DNA of 64,000 nucleotides, taken from NCBI RefSeq assembly GCF_900631615.1, contig NZ_LR131273.1, forward strand, positions 3,256,850 to 3,320,849, given 5' to 3'. Below are positions 1 to 8,197 of the stretch, in pieces; the stretch's first letter is position 1; each line of letters begins with the position of its first letter. Under the pieces are notes generated by a model. The model ran no database searches, was not told the DNA's origin, and was given only the letters and a program-made list of their open reading frames with translations. This stretch comes from Tsukamurella paurometabola. GTDB taxonomy: Bacteria > Actinomycetota > Actinomycetes > Mycobacteriales > Mycobacteriaceae. The translations under genes and the position numbers were made by a program.

Positions 1-1011
1 CAGCGCGACCTCAGCGCGGAGCAGGCCCGGTGGGCGATGTCCGAGATCATGAGCGACGGGGCGACCCCGTCGCAGATCTCCGCCTTCGGCGTGGCGATGA
101 AGATGAAGGGACCGTCGCCCGTCGAGGTCCGCGCCCTGGCCGATGTGATGCTCTCGCTGACCACCGCCGTGCCGTTCGCGGGGCGTGCGGTCGACATCGT
201 CGGCACCGGTGGTGACCGCTCGCACTCGGTGAACATCTCCACGATGAGCTCGATCGTCGTGGCCGCGGCCGGGGTGCCCGTGCTTAAGCACGGGAACCGG
301 GCGGCGTCGTCGAAGTCGGGCGGCGCCGATTGCCTCGAGGCGCTCGGGGTCGCGATCGGGCTGAACGCGGACGGGGTGGCCCGCACCACCGCCGAGTTGG
401 GAATCGGCTTCTGCCTCGCCTCCGTCTTCCACTCGGGCCTGCGCTTCGCCGGCGCCACGCGCAAGGAGATCGGCATCCCGACCGTGTTCAACGTGCTCGG
501 CCCGCTGACGAACCCCGGCCGTCCGTCCGCGGGTCTCATCGGCTGCGCGTTCGCCGACCTCGCGCCCGTCGTGGCGCAGGCCTTCGCGGACCGGGGCGGC
601 CAGGATCACGTCATCGTCGTCCGCGGCGACGACGGCCTCGACGAGCTGACGACCACGTCGACGTCCACGGTGTGGCGCGTCCAGGAGGAGGGCGTCGGCG
701 TCGAGTCCGTCGACCCGCGCGAATTGGGCCTGGCCCGCGTGGGGATGGAGGACCTGCGGGGTGGTGACGCCTCGGTGAACGCCGCGATCGCCCGGGCCTT
801 CCTCGCCGGCGAGACCGGTCCGGTCCGGGACGCCGTCCTGCTGAACTCGGCCGGCGCCGTCGCCGCCTACGAGGGGCTCACAGCGGGGGAGTCGGTGCAG
901 GACGCACTGGCGGCGCGTCTGCCGCGCGTCGCCGAGGCGGTCGACTCGGGCGCGGCGGCCGCGTTGCTCGACCGCTGGGTCGCCCTGTCGCAGGAGATCG
1001 CGGGATCGTGA
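1..1011 (+). CDS. trpD: Anthranilate phosphoribosyltransferase TrpD (5' end missing)
   Basis: Transfers phosphoribose from PRPP to anthranilate, the second step of tryptophan synthesis, in the cytoplasm. The frame is open from base 1, so the start codon lies upstream; 336 codons are visible against about 340-350 for the family, so only a short N-terminal piece is missing. Visible family motifs are the PRPP-binding VDIVGTGGD, the NRAASSKSGGADCLEALG stretch, GIPTVFNVLGPLTNP and GDDGLDELT. The stop overlaps the GTG of the next gene by four bases, so the two are probably translated together. Confidence 0.96.
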   Translation, partial: QRDLSAEQARWAMSEIMSDGATPSQISAFGVAMKMKGPSPVEVRALADVMLSLTTAVPFAGRAVDIVGTGGDRSHSVNISTMSSIVVAAAGVPVLKHGNRAASSKSGGADCLEALGVAIGLNADGVARTTAELGIGFCLASVFHSGLRFAGATRKEIGIPTVFNVLGPLTNPGRPSAGLIGCAFADLAPVVAQAFADRGGQDHVIVVRGDDGLDELTTTSTSTVWRVQEEGVGVESVDPRELGLARVGMEDLRGGDASVNAAIARAFLAGETGPVRDAVLLNSAGAVAAYEGLTAGESVQDALAARLPRVAEAVDSGAAAALLDRWVALSQEIAGS

Positions 1012-1475
1012 GCGAGCCGGGGCTGGACCGGATGCGTGCGGACGCGGCCGCCCGGGGGCTGACGGTGACCGTTCGCGCGCGCCCGGCGGCGCGGAGCCTG
1101 GAGGAGGCGGCGGCGCTGATGGACCTGCCGCCGTCGCAGCTGGTGAAGTCGCTCGTGGTGCGGCGCGGCGAGGGTTCGTACCTGTTCGCGCTGGTCCCCG
1201 GCGATCGGTCGATCGCGTGGCCCAAGCTGCGCGCCGTCGTCGGCGTGAACCGGCTCGCGATGCCGCCCGCGGACGAGGCGCTCGAGGCCACCGGGTACGA
1301 GCGCGGCACGATCACGCCCGTCGGGGCGCGCGGCGACTGGCCGGTCTACGTCGACGAGCGGATCCCCGGGGCGACGGTGGCCCTCGGCGCCGGCGCGCAC
1401 GGACACAGTGCGATCGTCGACGCGGACGCGCTCATCGCGGCGTACGACGCGACGGTCGCCGACATCTCCGACTAG
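1008..1475 (+). CDS. YbaK/EbsC-family aminoacyl-tRNA deacylase
   Basis: A 155-residue protein of the YbaK/ProX type, which hydrolyses mischarged tRNAs (classically Cys-tRNA-Pro) in trans. The LPPSQLVKSLVV segment near residue 40 contains the conserved lysine of the family, followed by the FALVPGDRSI strand and a C-terminal GARGDWPVYVDE segment. The GTG start shares four bases (GTGA) with the trpD stop, so it is the second gene of a trpD operon. Family assignment is firm; the exact tRNA substrate cannot be read from sequence. Confidence 0.88.
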   Translation: MSEPGLDRMRADAAARGLTVTVRARPAARSLEEAAALMDLPPSQLVKSLVVRRGEGSYLFALVPGDRSIAWPKLRAVVGVNRLAMPPADEALEATGYERGTITPVGARGDWPVYVDERIPGATVALGAGAHGHSAIVDADALIAAYDATVADISD

Positions 1476-1501
1476 GCACACAATGAACAGAACGCGCAAA
1501 A

Positions 1502-1542
1502 GATTCCATTTCGTGGAATCAGGCGTTCCACGCGCCTAATCT
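1502..1542 (+). promoter_or_regulatory. Palindromic operator and leaderless-type promoter of the citE-like gene
   Basis: A perfect inverted repeat, GATTCCA (1502-1508) and TGGAATC (1514-1520), is separated by five bases. TAATCT at 1537-1542 looks like a -10 box and stands seven bases before the GTG start at 1550, so the mRNA is probably leaderless. The right arm of the palindrome falls where the -35 would be, 17 bases upstream. TTCCA/TGGAA symmetry resembles IclR-family operators, but the regulator is not in the window. Confidence 0.55.
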
Positions 1543-1549
1543 TGGCGGC

Positions 1550-2401
1550 GTGAGTAAGCGCACCGTCTCCCCGCAGATCGCCCGTTCCTGGCTGCTCGTT
1601 CCGGCCTCCCACCCCGAGTCGTTCGCCGTGGCGCAGGCCAGCGAGGCCGACGCGGTCATCATCGACCTCGAGGACGCCGTCGCCGCGAAGGACAAGGAGC
1701 AGGCCCGGGCGGACACCGTCGAATGGCTGTCGACGGGCCACCGCGCCTGGGTACGCATCAACGACGCGGCGAGCGAGTACTGGAGCGCCGACTGCGCCGC
1801 GCTCAAGCAGTGTGAGGGCCTCGAGGGGGTCATGCTCGCGAAGTCCGAGGGATCGAGTCATCTCGACGACACCGCCGACCGGCTGCCCGACGGCACCCGG
1901 ATCCTCGCGCTCGTCGAGACCGCCCGCGGGATGCAGAACGTCGAGCGGATCGCGTCGGCCCCGTCGACGTTCCGGATCGCCTTCGGCACGGGCGACTTCA
2001 AGCGCGACACCGCCGTCGGCGAGGATCCGATCGCCCTGGCCTACGCGCGGTCGCAGCTGGTCATCGCATCGCGCGCGGCCCGGCTGCCCGCGCCGATCGA
2101 CGGCCCGACGCTGAACATCGCGCACCTGCCCACCGGGACGGCGCTGGCGAAGGAGATGGGCATGTCCGGGAAGCTGTGCCTGACGCCGGAGCACGCCGGC
2201 GTCATCAACGCCGGCCTCAGCCCGAGCGAGTCGGAGGTGGCCTGGGCGCACGGCTTCATCGACGCCTTCGAGAAGTCGGGCGGCAAGATCACCGACGGCT
2301 CCGATCTGCCGCGCCTCGCCCGGGCTCAGAAGATCGTGCAGCAGGCCGTCGACTTCGGCATCGAGGTCGAGGCCGCGGAGGTCAGCCACAGCGGCTACTG
2401 A
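1550..2401 (+). CDS. HpcH/HpaI aldolase / CitE-like lyase
   Basis: A 283-residue TIM-barrel protein of the CitE/HpcH-HpaI family, which cleaves or forms C-C bonds of acyl-CoA or small dicarboxylate substrates with Mg2+. Seen: RSWLLVPASHPE near residue 12, IIDLEDAVAAKDK (metal-binding acidic residues) near residue 38, LALVETARGM near residue 120 and GTGDFKRD near residue 147. CitE-type paralogues in actinobacteria act as citramalyl- or malyl-CoA lyases; the substrate here is not known. The gene stands alone with its own promoter and a palindromic operator just upstream. Confidence 0.85.
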   Translation: MSKRTVSPQIARSWLLVPASHPESFAVAQASEADAVIIDLEDAVAAKDKEQARADTVEWLSTGHRAWVRINDAASEYWSADCAALKQCEGLEGVMLAKSEGSSHLDDTADRLPDGTRILALVETARGMQNVERIASAPSTFRIAFGTGDFKRDTAVGEDPIALAYARSQLVIASRAARLPAPIDGPTLNIAHLPTGTALAKEMGMSGKLCLTPEHAGVINAGLSPSESEVAWAHGFIDAFEKSGGKITDGSDLPRLARAQKIVQQAVDFGIEVEAAEVSHSGY

Positions 2402-2485
2402 GGCTCAATTGAAGTCGATGTTTGGCGATAGAAGTGGCCGTAATACCCCCGGAGGTGAGGTGTCCTTGGGGAACGCGGCCTGCGA

Positions 2486-3526
2486 CTAATCTCCTCGCGA
2501 AGCGCGTGGGATCGCCGAAGATGATTGCGCCTGACTTGCCGTCACAGTCAGACTATTGAGGAAGATCGGAAGATCGATGTTCTTGCTGTCTTGAGCGTTG
2601 TAGTCATCGACGTCGATCACCCCTGGACTGTGGAGGTCCGCAAGTAAGCTGAAACCCCGACGCGGGACATTGCGACGGTCGCTGAATAGGGAGTAGGTGA
2701 CCTCGGTGCCATTAATCACGACAACCACCGATCGGGCATTGTGGTCGCGGAGTGCTCGCGCTGATTCGACGCTGGGCCACGACCTCTCGCGCTTGTTCAG
2801 TTCGGGCTGGAAATATGCGATAAGGACGTTTTCCACGACGCGGACCATCGCTGACGTCTGCCGCCGACCGTCGCTCGATGTGAAATCAAGGAGTTTCTCG
2901 AGATCTGGAACAGGGGAAGCGAGCTTTCCCTCGTTGGCAGGTCCGAATAGGGCAGAGGTGCTCGCAGAATGCATTGGTATGATTCTGATGTCGTGCCCTA
3001 GTGCCCCGAACTTGTCCATCAGGAGCGGTAGCTTGTCGTGCTCCTTTAGCCTGCCTGTGAGCGATCCCTCGCCGGATCCGTATGACATGCCTACGTAGGC
3101 GATCTTCCACTTAATGAGCTCGTGTAGCCTATCGAGGCTTGCGATGCCGGGAAGGTTGTCTCGGAGTACTTGAGATAACACTTCGTGTGAATGAAACCAT
3201 ACTTCGTTCTGGATGAGTCGCTGGCCGCCGTTGTCGACGGTAAGCTCAATTGAAGACTTAGGTACTTTGAGTTCGATTTCAGAGAACCCGTCAAATGGTC
3301 CACGGGCAAAGAATTCTACCGCATCTCCAAGGTCCTTAGCGCGAATCGCTGGCCTGTGTGCGAGAATGTAGAAGTGCGACTGGCTGACGATCTGTCGAAT
3401 GCTGGAATTTGTTTGAATTTGCGTCGCTGAAAATATCCCGTTGGGGCGCAACTCAACCACTATTGCGGTCTCTAGTGGGGACACTGAAGATGAGTTCGAG
3501 TGGCGCTTCTCATGAGGCTTTCGCAT
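2486..3526 (-). CDS. Orphan protein with a divergent GIY-YIG-like nuclease domain in an AT-richer insert
   Basis: 346 residues, not recognised as a whole. Residues 140-244 carry GIY-YIG-type marks: KIAYVGMSYG (Y144-V-G), R159 and H163 in RLKEH, then E232 in VENVLIAYFQPELN with P241 and N244, the pattern of the third conserved block in GIY-YIG nucleases. The first 'GIY' strand is not clear. The N-terminal 130 residues match nothing I know. Base composition is visibly lower in GC than both neighbours and codon use is mixed, which suggests transfer. It stands alone between housekeeping genes. Could be a nuclease, perhaps defensive, or a degenerate relative. Confidence 0.6.
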   Translation of the reverse strand: MRKPHEKRHSNSSSVSPLETAIVVELRPNGIFSATQIQTNSSIRQIVSQSHFYILAHRPAIRAKDLGDAVEFFARGPFDGFSEIELKVPKSSIELTVDNGGQRLIQNEVWFHSHEVLSQVLRDNLPGIASLDRLHELIKWKIAYVGMSYGSGEGSLTGRLKEHDKLPLLMDKFGALGHDIRIIPMHSASTSALFGPANEGKLASPVPDLEKLLDFTSSDGRRQTSAMVRVVENVLIAYFQPELNKRERSWPSVESARALRDHNARSVVVVINGTEVTYSLFSDRRNVPRRGFSLLADLHSPGVIDVDDYNAQDSKNIDLPIFLNSLTVTASQAQSSSAIPRASRGD

Positions 3527-3625
3527 GGCTCATTGTTGCGCACAAGGCTGGGTTTCGCTACCGCAACGTCTTGATCGGCGGGAATGCGGCAAAGGTGGTG
3601 CTGACCGGACGTCGACCTTGAATAT

Positions 3626-3901
3626 CTAGTTCCCGATGTCGAACCCCGCGTCGACGTCCGCCGAGGCGTACTCGCGGAAGGCGATGTGGGTGGAGGTGCT
3701 CGCGACACCGTCGATCCGGTTGATCCGCTCGGTGACCACGTCGGCGATCTGATCGTGCTCGCGCACGCGCACCTTCGCGATGAGGTCGATGTCGCCGGCG
3801 CACGAGTACACCTCGGAGACGCCCTCGATGTTCGCGACGGCCTGCGCGGTCTCGGGGATGCGGTGCACGTCGGCGTGGATGAGGACGATCGCGGTGATCA
3901 C
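3626..3901 (-). CDS. Stand-alone Lrp/AsnC ligand-binding (RAM) domain protein
   Basis: A 91-residue protein with only the C-terminal ligand-binding domain of Lrp/AsnC regulators (alpha-beta ferredoxin-like fold): MITAIVLIHADVHRIPETAQ, then VYSCAGDIDLIAKVRV and ERINRIDGVASTSTHIAF. No helix-turn-helix is present, so it cannot bind DNA by itself in the usual way; such stand-alone domains are thought to bind amino acids or to mix with full-length regulators. It lies 33 bases after the DEDDh nuclease gene on the same strand and is probably co-transcribed with it. Confidence 0.85.
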   Translation of the reverse strand: MITAIVLIHADVHRIPETAQAVANIEGVSEVYSCAGDIDLIAKVRVREHDQIADVVTERINRIDGVASTSTHIAFREYASADVDAGFDIGN

Positions 3902-3934
3902 TGCGGGGCCTTCCGGTCGAGCTGGCGCTGGCGC

Positions 3935-5782
3935 TCACGCGGCGTGCGTGGCCCCCTCACTGTATTGCCTGGCGGGTCCGCGGGGATGCGCCGCCGCCGA
4001 CCGGGCCTCCCGTCCCGCCTCGGACGCCCGGCCGGCCCACTCGAGCCAGCGCCCCGCGCCCGCGGTCGGCTCGCCCCACATCCCCTGCACGTCGACGATG
4101 CGGGTGCCCGGCCGCAGGGCCCAGCGGCGCAGGAGCGCTGCCTCCTCCGGGCTGGCGCCGTGCAGGGTGTCGGCGGGGAAGAGCGTGTCGGGCACGTCCG
4201 GCGCGGCGTCCGCGCCCCCGTCGGCCTCGTACACCGACTCGGCGCCCGCGCGCAGCCGGTCGAACACGGGCATCGGCGGGACACCGCGCGGCGCCACGCC
4301 CGCCGCCGCGAGCCGGCCGTGCCGGACGATCGACAGCTCCCAGCCGCCCGCACCGTCCGGGTGGGCGATCGAGAGCTCGGGAACGTCCGCGAACGCGACC
4401 AGCGCATGCGAGCGGGCCACCGCGTCGACGAGGCGGGCGGTTCGGTCGCGCAACCGGGCCGCCGATTCGAAGAACTCCCGTTCCGCGAGTGCCGCCAGGC
4501 GCGCCTCCAGCGCCGCGAAGACCTCCGATGAGCGACCGGTGAGGGCCGCAGCCGCCCGGTCGGCCCGGGGTCGGTACAGCGCCGCCGGCTCGGGTGCCGC
4601 GACGGAGGCCTGGCACCCGCCGAGGGGGCGCGCACCGTCGGGGCCCAGGGCGCACGTGTGGAGCGCCCCGGCCCGCAGACGGGTGGTGCACGTGCGGAGG
4701 CCGCACGCCTCGGCGAGCAACTCCGCGAGGTCCGCCGCGTCGGACCGCGAGCGCACCGGCCCGATGCACGCGGCTCCCGCCGGCGCGGAGCGCTTCACGG
4801 CGAGCCGGGGGAAGGCCTCGGCCGTGAGGCAGATCCACCAGCCGCGCTTGGGGTACTTCGACCGGCGGTTGTACGGGGGAGTGTGCGCGGCGATGAGGCG
4901 CAGCTCCCGCGCCGCCGCCTCGAGGGCGTGCGCGCACTCCACGTGATCCACGCGCTCCGCGAGGCCCACCATCTCCTTGATCCGGCCTCGCGTCTCGCCC
5001 GAGGTGAAGTAGCTGCGCACCCGGCGGCGCAGGTTCCCCGACGTGCCCACGTAGAGCACCTCGTTCCCCGGCCCGCGGAACAGGTACACGCCCGGACGTT
5101 CCGGCAGCGGGTCTGCGAGGTGGCGCTTGGCCCGCTGCTGCGGCGTCACGGACGGGAGGTGCCCGCGCAGTTCCCCGAGCGTGTGGATGCCCAGGTTGCC
5201 GACGCGGCCGATCAGCCCGTGCAGGACCTCGACGGTGGCCCGCGCATCGTCGAGCGCGCGGTGCGTGGGCGTGGTCTCGGTGCGGAACAGGCGCGCGAGC
5301 TCGCTCAGCTTGACGGACGGTGCCTCGTCCCGCGTCAGCACGCGCCGGGCGAGCTGGACCGTGCACAGTGACGCGGGCTTCGGCCAGGGGGTGCCGGTCG
5401 CGGCGGCCGCCGCCTTGAGGAAGCCGAGATCGAACCGGGCGTTGTGCGCGACGAGGACGGCGCCGTGCGCGAACTCGAGGAAGGACGGGAGGACGGACTC
5501 GATCCGGGGCGCTCCCGTGACCATCGCGGTGGTGATGCCGGTGAGGTGGGTGATGTGCGGGGAGATCCCGCAGCCGGGATCGACCAGCGTGGCGAACTCA
5601 CCCAGGACCTCGCCGCCGCGCACCTTGACCGCGCCGATCTCGGTGATGGCGTCCCCTCCGCGCGGGGACCCGCCGGTGGTCTCCAGATCGACCACCACGA
5701 AGGTCACTTCGCGCAGCGGCGGGTCGACGGTGCCCGCCTCGCAATCGTCCAGGCTGAGCTGCATGCGCCGACCGTAGAACAC
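3935..5782 (-). CDS. DEDDh 3'-5' exonuclease fused to a UvrC-like GIY-YIG domain
   Basis: 615 residues. N-terminal DnaQ-like exonuclease: VVDLETTG (D32, E34), ITHLTGIT, LVAHNARFDLGFL and HRALDDARAT give the DEDDh set. A GIY-YIG domain follows, with GVYLFRGPGNEVLYVGTSGNL and an arginine-rich helix, then a UvrC-like central region. The fusion corresponds to M. tuberculosis Rv2191 and resembles Cho/UvrC-type incision nucleases linked to a proofreading exonuclease, suggesting DNA repair. The GTG at 5782 gives the longest form; ATG at 5764 (MQLSLDD) is an equally good start, and neither has a strong ribosome binding site. Confidence 0.9.
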   Translation of the reverse strand: MFYGRRMQLSLDDCEAGTVDPPLREVTFVVVDLETTGGSPRGGDAITEIGAVKVRGGEVLGEFATLVDPGCGISPHITHLTGITTAMVTGAPRIESVLPSFLEFAHGAVLVAHNARFDLGFLKAAAAATGTPWPKPASLCTVQLARRVLTRDEAPSVKLSELARLFRTETTPTHRALDDARATVEVLHGLIGRVGNLGIHTLGELRGHLPSVTPQQRAKRHLADPLPERPGVYLFRGPGNEVLYVGTSGNLRRRVRSYFTSGETRGRIKEMVGLAERVDHVECAHALEAAARELRLIAAHTPPYNRRSKYPKRGWWICLTAEAFPRLAVKRSAPAGAACIGPVRSRSDAADLAELLAEACGLRTCTTRLRAGALHTCALGPDGARPLGGCQASVAAPEPAALYRPRADRAAAALTGRSSEVFAALEARLAALAEREFFESAARLRDRTARLVDAVARSHALVAFADVPELSIAHPDGAGGWELSIVRHGRLAAAGVAPRGVPPMPVFDRLRAGAESVYEADGGADAAPDVPDTLFPADTLHGASPEEAALLRRWALRPGTRIVDVQGMWGEPTAGAGRWLEWAGRASEAGREARSAAAHPRGPARQYSEGATHAA

Positions 5783-5883
5783 CCCACCGACAGGTTCGCG
5801 GGGCCCGAACGCGCGCTCGAAAACTGTCGGTGGGCGGCGTTAGCGTCGCCGGCATCGAGACCCGACACCGAAGGGAAGCCGCC

Positions 5884-6129
5884 ATGACACTGCACGTCGA
5901 CTGCTCCACCTGCCCCGCCAAGCCCCGCGCGTGTGACGACTGCGCGGTGGGCTTCCTCCTCGGCCCGGTCGTCGTGGCAGCGCCGCCCGTGGGGGATCCG
6001 GCGGAGGGGGCCGGGCAGGCCCCGGTCACGACGGAACCCGGTCTGAGTGACGCGATCGCGGCCTTTGTGAGCGAGGGAATGTTGCCGCATCTGCGGGTTG
6101 TCCCTGACCAGGCGAAACGTGCCGGCTGA
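5884..6129 (+). CDS. Small protein with two CxxC pairs
   Basis: 81 residues starting at ATG 5884 with AAGGGAA upstream; an in-frame GTG at 5830 is less likely. Cysteines C7/C10 and C17/C20 in CSTCPAKPRACDDC form two CxxC pairs, typical of a small zinc-binding knuckle. The C-terminal half is a predicted helix. It is unrecognised otherwise. It diverges from the DEDDh nuclease gene and lies just before the riboswitch-controlled NlpC/P60 gene. Confidence 0.7.
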   Translation: MTLHVDCSTCPAKPRACDDCAVGFLLGPVVVAAPPVGDPAEGAGQAPVTTEPGLSDAIAAFVSEGMLPHLRVVPDQAKRAG

Positions 6130-6198
6130 GGGGTGTCTCGGGGTAGCCCCGGGGTGTCTCCCCGGCGCGTCCGGCTAGACAGCTGCGTTTCCGTTTCG

Positions 6199-6392
6199 TA
6201 ATCTTTCTGAGACCTTGCGGAGGAGCCCGGGGCGAAAGCCGTCCCGTCTCCCGAGGTCACCGCCTAAGAGGCCGCGGGCCTCGCCGGGGACCCACACGCG
6301 TTATCCGGGGTGAATCGCCGGAGGCTTCCGAGCCTCCGGGGTAGGGCATCTTCCTCGCCCGAACCCGTCAGCTAACTCGGTCGGCGGTCGGG
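6199..6392 (+). promoter_or_regulatory. Promoter and ydaO-type (c-di-AMP) riboswitch
   Basis: TAATCT at 6199-6204 is a good -10 box and places transcription start near 6211. The RNA from there carries the conserved blocks of the ydaO/yuaA riboswitch: GGGGTGAATCGCCGG near 6310, a GAGGCTTCCGAGCCTC hairpin near 6320-6340, GGGGTAGGGC near 6338, and the hallmark CCGAACCCGTCAGCTAACTC near 6360-6378. In actinobacteria this class sits before cell-wall hydrolase genes and shuts expression when c-di-AMP is high. Here it precedes an NlpC/P60 gene, with AGGAG at 6402-6406 and the start at 6416. Confidence 0.88.
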
Positions 6393-6415
6393 AAGAAACT
6401 TAGGAGAATCGCTTC

Positions 6416-7078
6416 GTGGCGAAACACCGACTTCAGCCGCAGCCCAGCCGGGGTGCCACCGCCGCTCGCGGTGCGCTTGCAGCGGGCGCCGTGACCATCG
6501 GTACGTTCGCGGCCCCCACGGCCGCATTCGCAGCGCCCGCCCCCGCACCGGCGGCGCCGAACGCGAAGCCCGCCCCTGCGGTGCCGAATGCGAAGCCCGC
6601 ACCCGTGGCCGGGAAGGCCAAGCCCGCGAAGCCGGGGGTCGCCTCCCGCACCACTGCTGCGCGGCCCACCGTCGTCAGCGACGTCGCCGTGGCGCCCAAG
6701 CCCGGCGTCACCACTGTCGCGGGCGCCCAGCCGGGCGGTGCCAAGGCCAAGGTCGTCCAGGCGGCCCTGTCGCGCACCGGCCTGCCGTACTCGTACGGAT
6801 CCGCCGGCCCCAACTCGTTCGACTGCTCGGGCCTCGTCTACTGGTCCATGAAGCAGGCCGGCATCACCGTGCCGCGCGACAGCTACGGACAGCTCGGCGG
6901 CGGTCGTGCCATCGCGATCAAGGACCTGCAGCCCGGCGACATCGTGATCTACAACGGCGGCAGCCACGCCGCCCTGTACATCGGCAACGGCAAGGTCGTG
7001 CACTCGGTGAACTACGGCATCCCGGTCAAGGTGAGCCCGCTCAACGAGATGTCGGTCTACTCCGCCCGTCGTTACTGA
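6416..7078 (+). CDS. Secreted NlpC/P60 peptidoglycan hydrolase under riboswitch control
   Basis: 220 residues from GTG 6416, ten bases after AGGAG. A signal peptide with an AFAAP cleavage-like site ends near residue 40. A low-complexity Ala/Pro/Lys linker follows (two copies of PNAKPAPAV-like sequence), then the NlpC/P60 domain with the catalytic cysteine in FDCSGLVYWSM, the first histidine in SHAALYIGNG and the second in KVVHSVN. Such enzymes cut D-Glu-mDAP bonds in cell-wall stem peptides. The c-di-AMP riboswitch upstream ties its level to turgor and wall stress. It lies directly before the ripC-like gene, with which it may be partly co-transcribed. Confidence 0.92.
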   Translation: MAKHRLQPQPSRGATAARGALAAGAVTIGTFAAPTAAFAAPAPAPAAPNAKPAPAVPNAKPAPVAGKAKPAKPGVASRTTAARPTVVSDVAVAPKPGVTTVAGAQPGGAKAKVVQAALSRTGLPYSYGSAGPNSFDCSGLVYWSMKQAGITVPRDSYGQLGGGRAIAIKDLQPGDIVIYNGGSHAALYIGNGKVVHSVNYGIPVKVSPLNEMSVYSARRY

Positions 7079-7138
7079 CGTAATCTGGTAGTGATTGCGT
7101 TCGCAATCGTGCTCCAGCTTGGAAGGACCTGCTCGGCC

Positions 7139-8182
7139 GTGTCTTCGACCTCCCCCTCCCGCTCCCTGGTGCTGCGCGGTTCCGCCGCGTCCGCAGCGCT
7201 CGCCCTGGTGGCCGGGCTGACCGTTGTCGGTAGTGCGACCGCGGACCCCGACACCGCCGACGCCGCGCTCAAACAGTACGAAGCGCTGTCGGAGCAGGCC
7301 TCCGGAACGAACGAGGCCGCCAAGGCCGCGCAGGAGGACGCCGAGAAGGCCACCGCCGCCAAGCGTGCCGCCGATGCCACGCTCGTGGCCGCCAAGCGCG
7401 AGGTCGCCGCCGTGCAGGCCCGGAAGGCGGCGCTGCAGCCCCAGATCGACGCGGTCGTCGTGGCCAACTACAAGGGCTCGCGCACGAACCGCACCTACGC
7501 GCTCCTCGTCAGCGACTCGCCGCAGCAGATGCTCGACCAGATGTCGACGCTCGACTTCGTCAACCGCGACGTCGTCGCCACCGTCGACGCCTACAAGAAG
7601 TCGAAGGCCGCCGCCGACTCCGCGGCCACCCGCGCCGCCGAGGCCGCCAAGTCGGCCGAGGACACCCGTGCCGAGGCCGAGCGCAAGGCCTCCGATCTGC
7701 GGCAGAAGAAGGCACGCCTGGCTCAGGAGATCGCGCGGATCAAGGCCATCTACGACCGGCTCACCGGTGCCCAGCGGCAGACCCTCATCGGCCCGCCCAC
7801 GCCGTTCGATCCCAGCAAGGTGCCGCCGGGGAGCACCGCAGAGCTCGCCGCCGTACGAGCGGCATTGACCCGTGTGGGCATGCCGTACGCGTGGGGCGGC
7901 ACCGGGCCGGGCCAGTTCGACTGCTCGGGCCTGATGGTCTGGGCCTACCAGCAGTCCGGCAAGTCGCTGCCCCGCACCTCGCAGGCGCAGCTGAACGGCG
8001 GGCGTCCGGTCTCCCGCGGCGAGCTGCAGCCCGGCGACATCATCGTCTACTACCCGGGTGCCACGCACGTCGGCATGTACGTCGGCGACGGAAAGGTGGT
8101 GCACGCCTCCACCTTCGGTGTTCCGGTGCAGGTCGTCCCCGTCGACGCCGCAGGCCCGTACAACTCGGCGGTGCGCTTCTAG
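7139..8182 (+). CDS. ripC: RipC-like NlpC/P60 endopeptidase with N-terminal coiled coil
   Basis: 348 residues from GTG 7139, chosen because GGAAGGA stands at 7121-7127 and a signal peptide follows at once; an in-frame GTG at 7091 would give an unlikely N terminus. TAATCT at 7081-7086 may be its own -10. After the signal peptide (cleaved near SATADPDT) comes a long alanine/lysine-rich coiled coil (about residues 30-190), then an NlpC/P60 domain with FDCSGLM, HVGMYVGDG and VVHAS. This is the layout of M. tuberculosis RipC (Rv2190c), a division-linked peptidoglycan endopeptidase whose coiled coil contacts FtsEX. Confidence 0.9.
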   Translation: MSSTSPSRSLVLRGSAASAALALVAGLTVVGSATADPDTADAALKQYEALSEQASGTNEAAKAAQEDAEKATAAKRAADATLVAAKREVAAVQARKAALQPQIDAVVVANYKGSRTNRTYALLVSDSPQQMLDQMSTLDFVNRDVVATVDAYKKSKAAADSAATRAAEAAKSAEDTRAEAERKASDLRQKKARLAQEIARIKAIYDRLTGAQRQTLIGPPTPFDPSKVPPGSTAELAAVRAALTRVGMPYAWGGTGPGQFDCSGLMVWAYQQSGKSLPRTSQAQLNGGRPVSRGELQPGDIIVYYPGATHVGMYVGDGKVVHASTFGVPVQVVPVDAAGPYNSAVRF

Positions 8183-8197
8183 CTAGGCTTGGGCACC

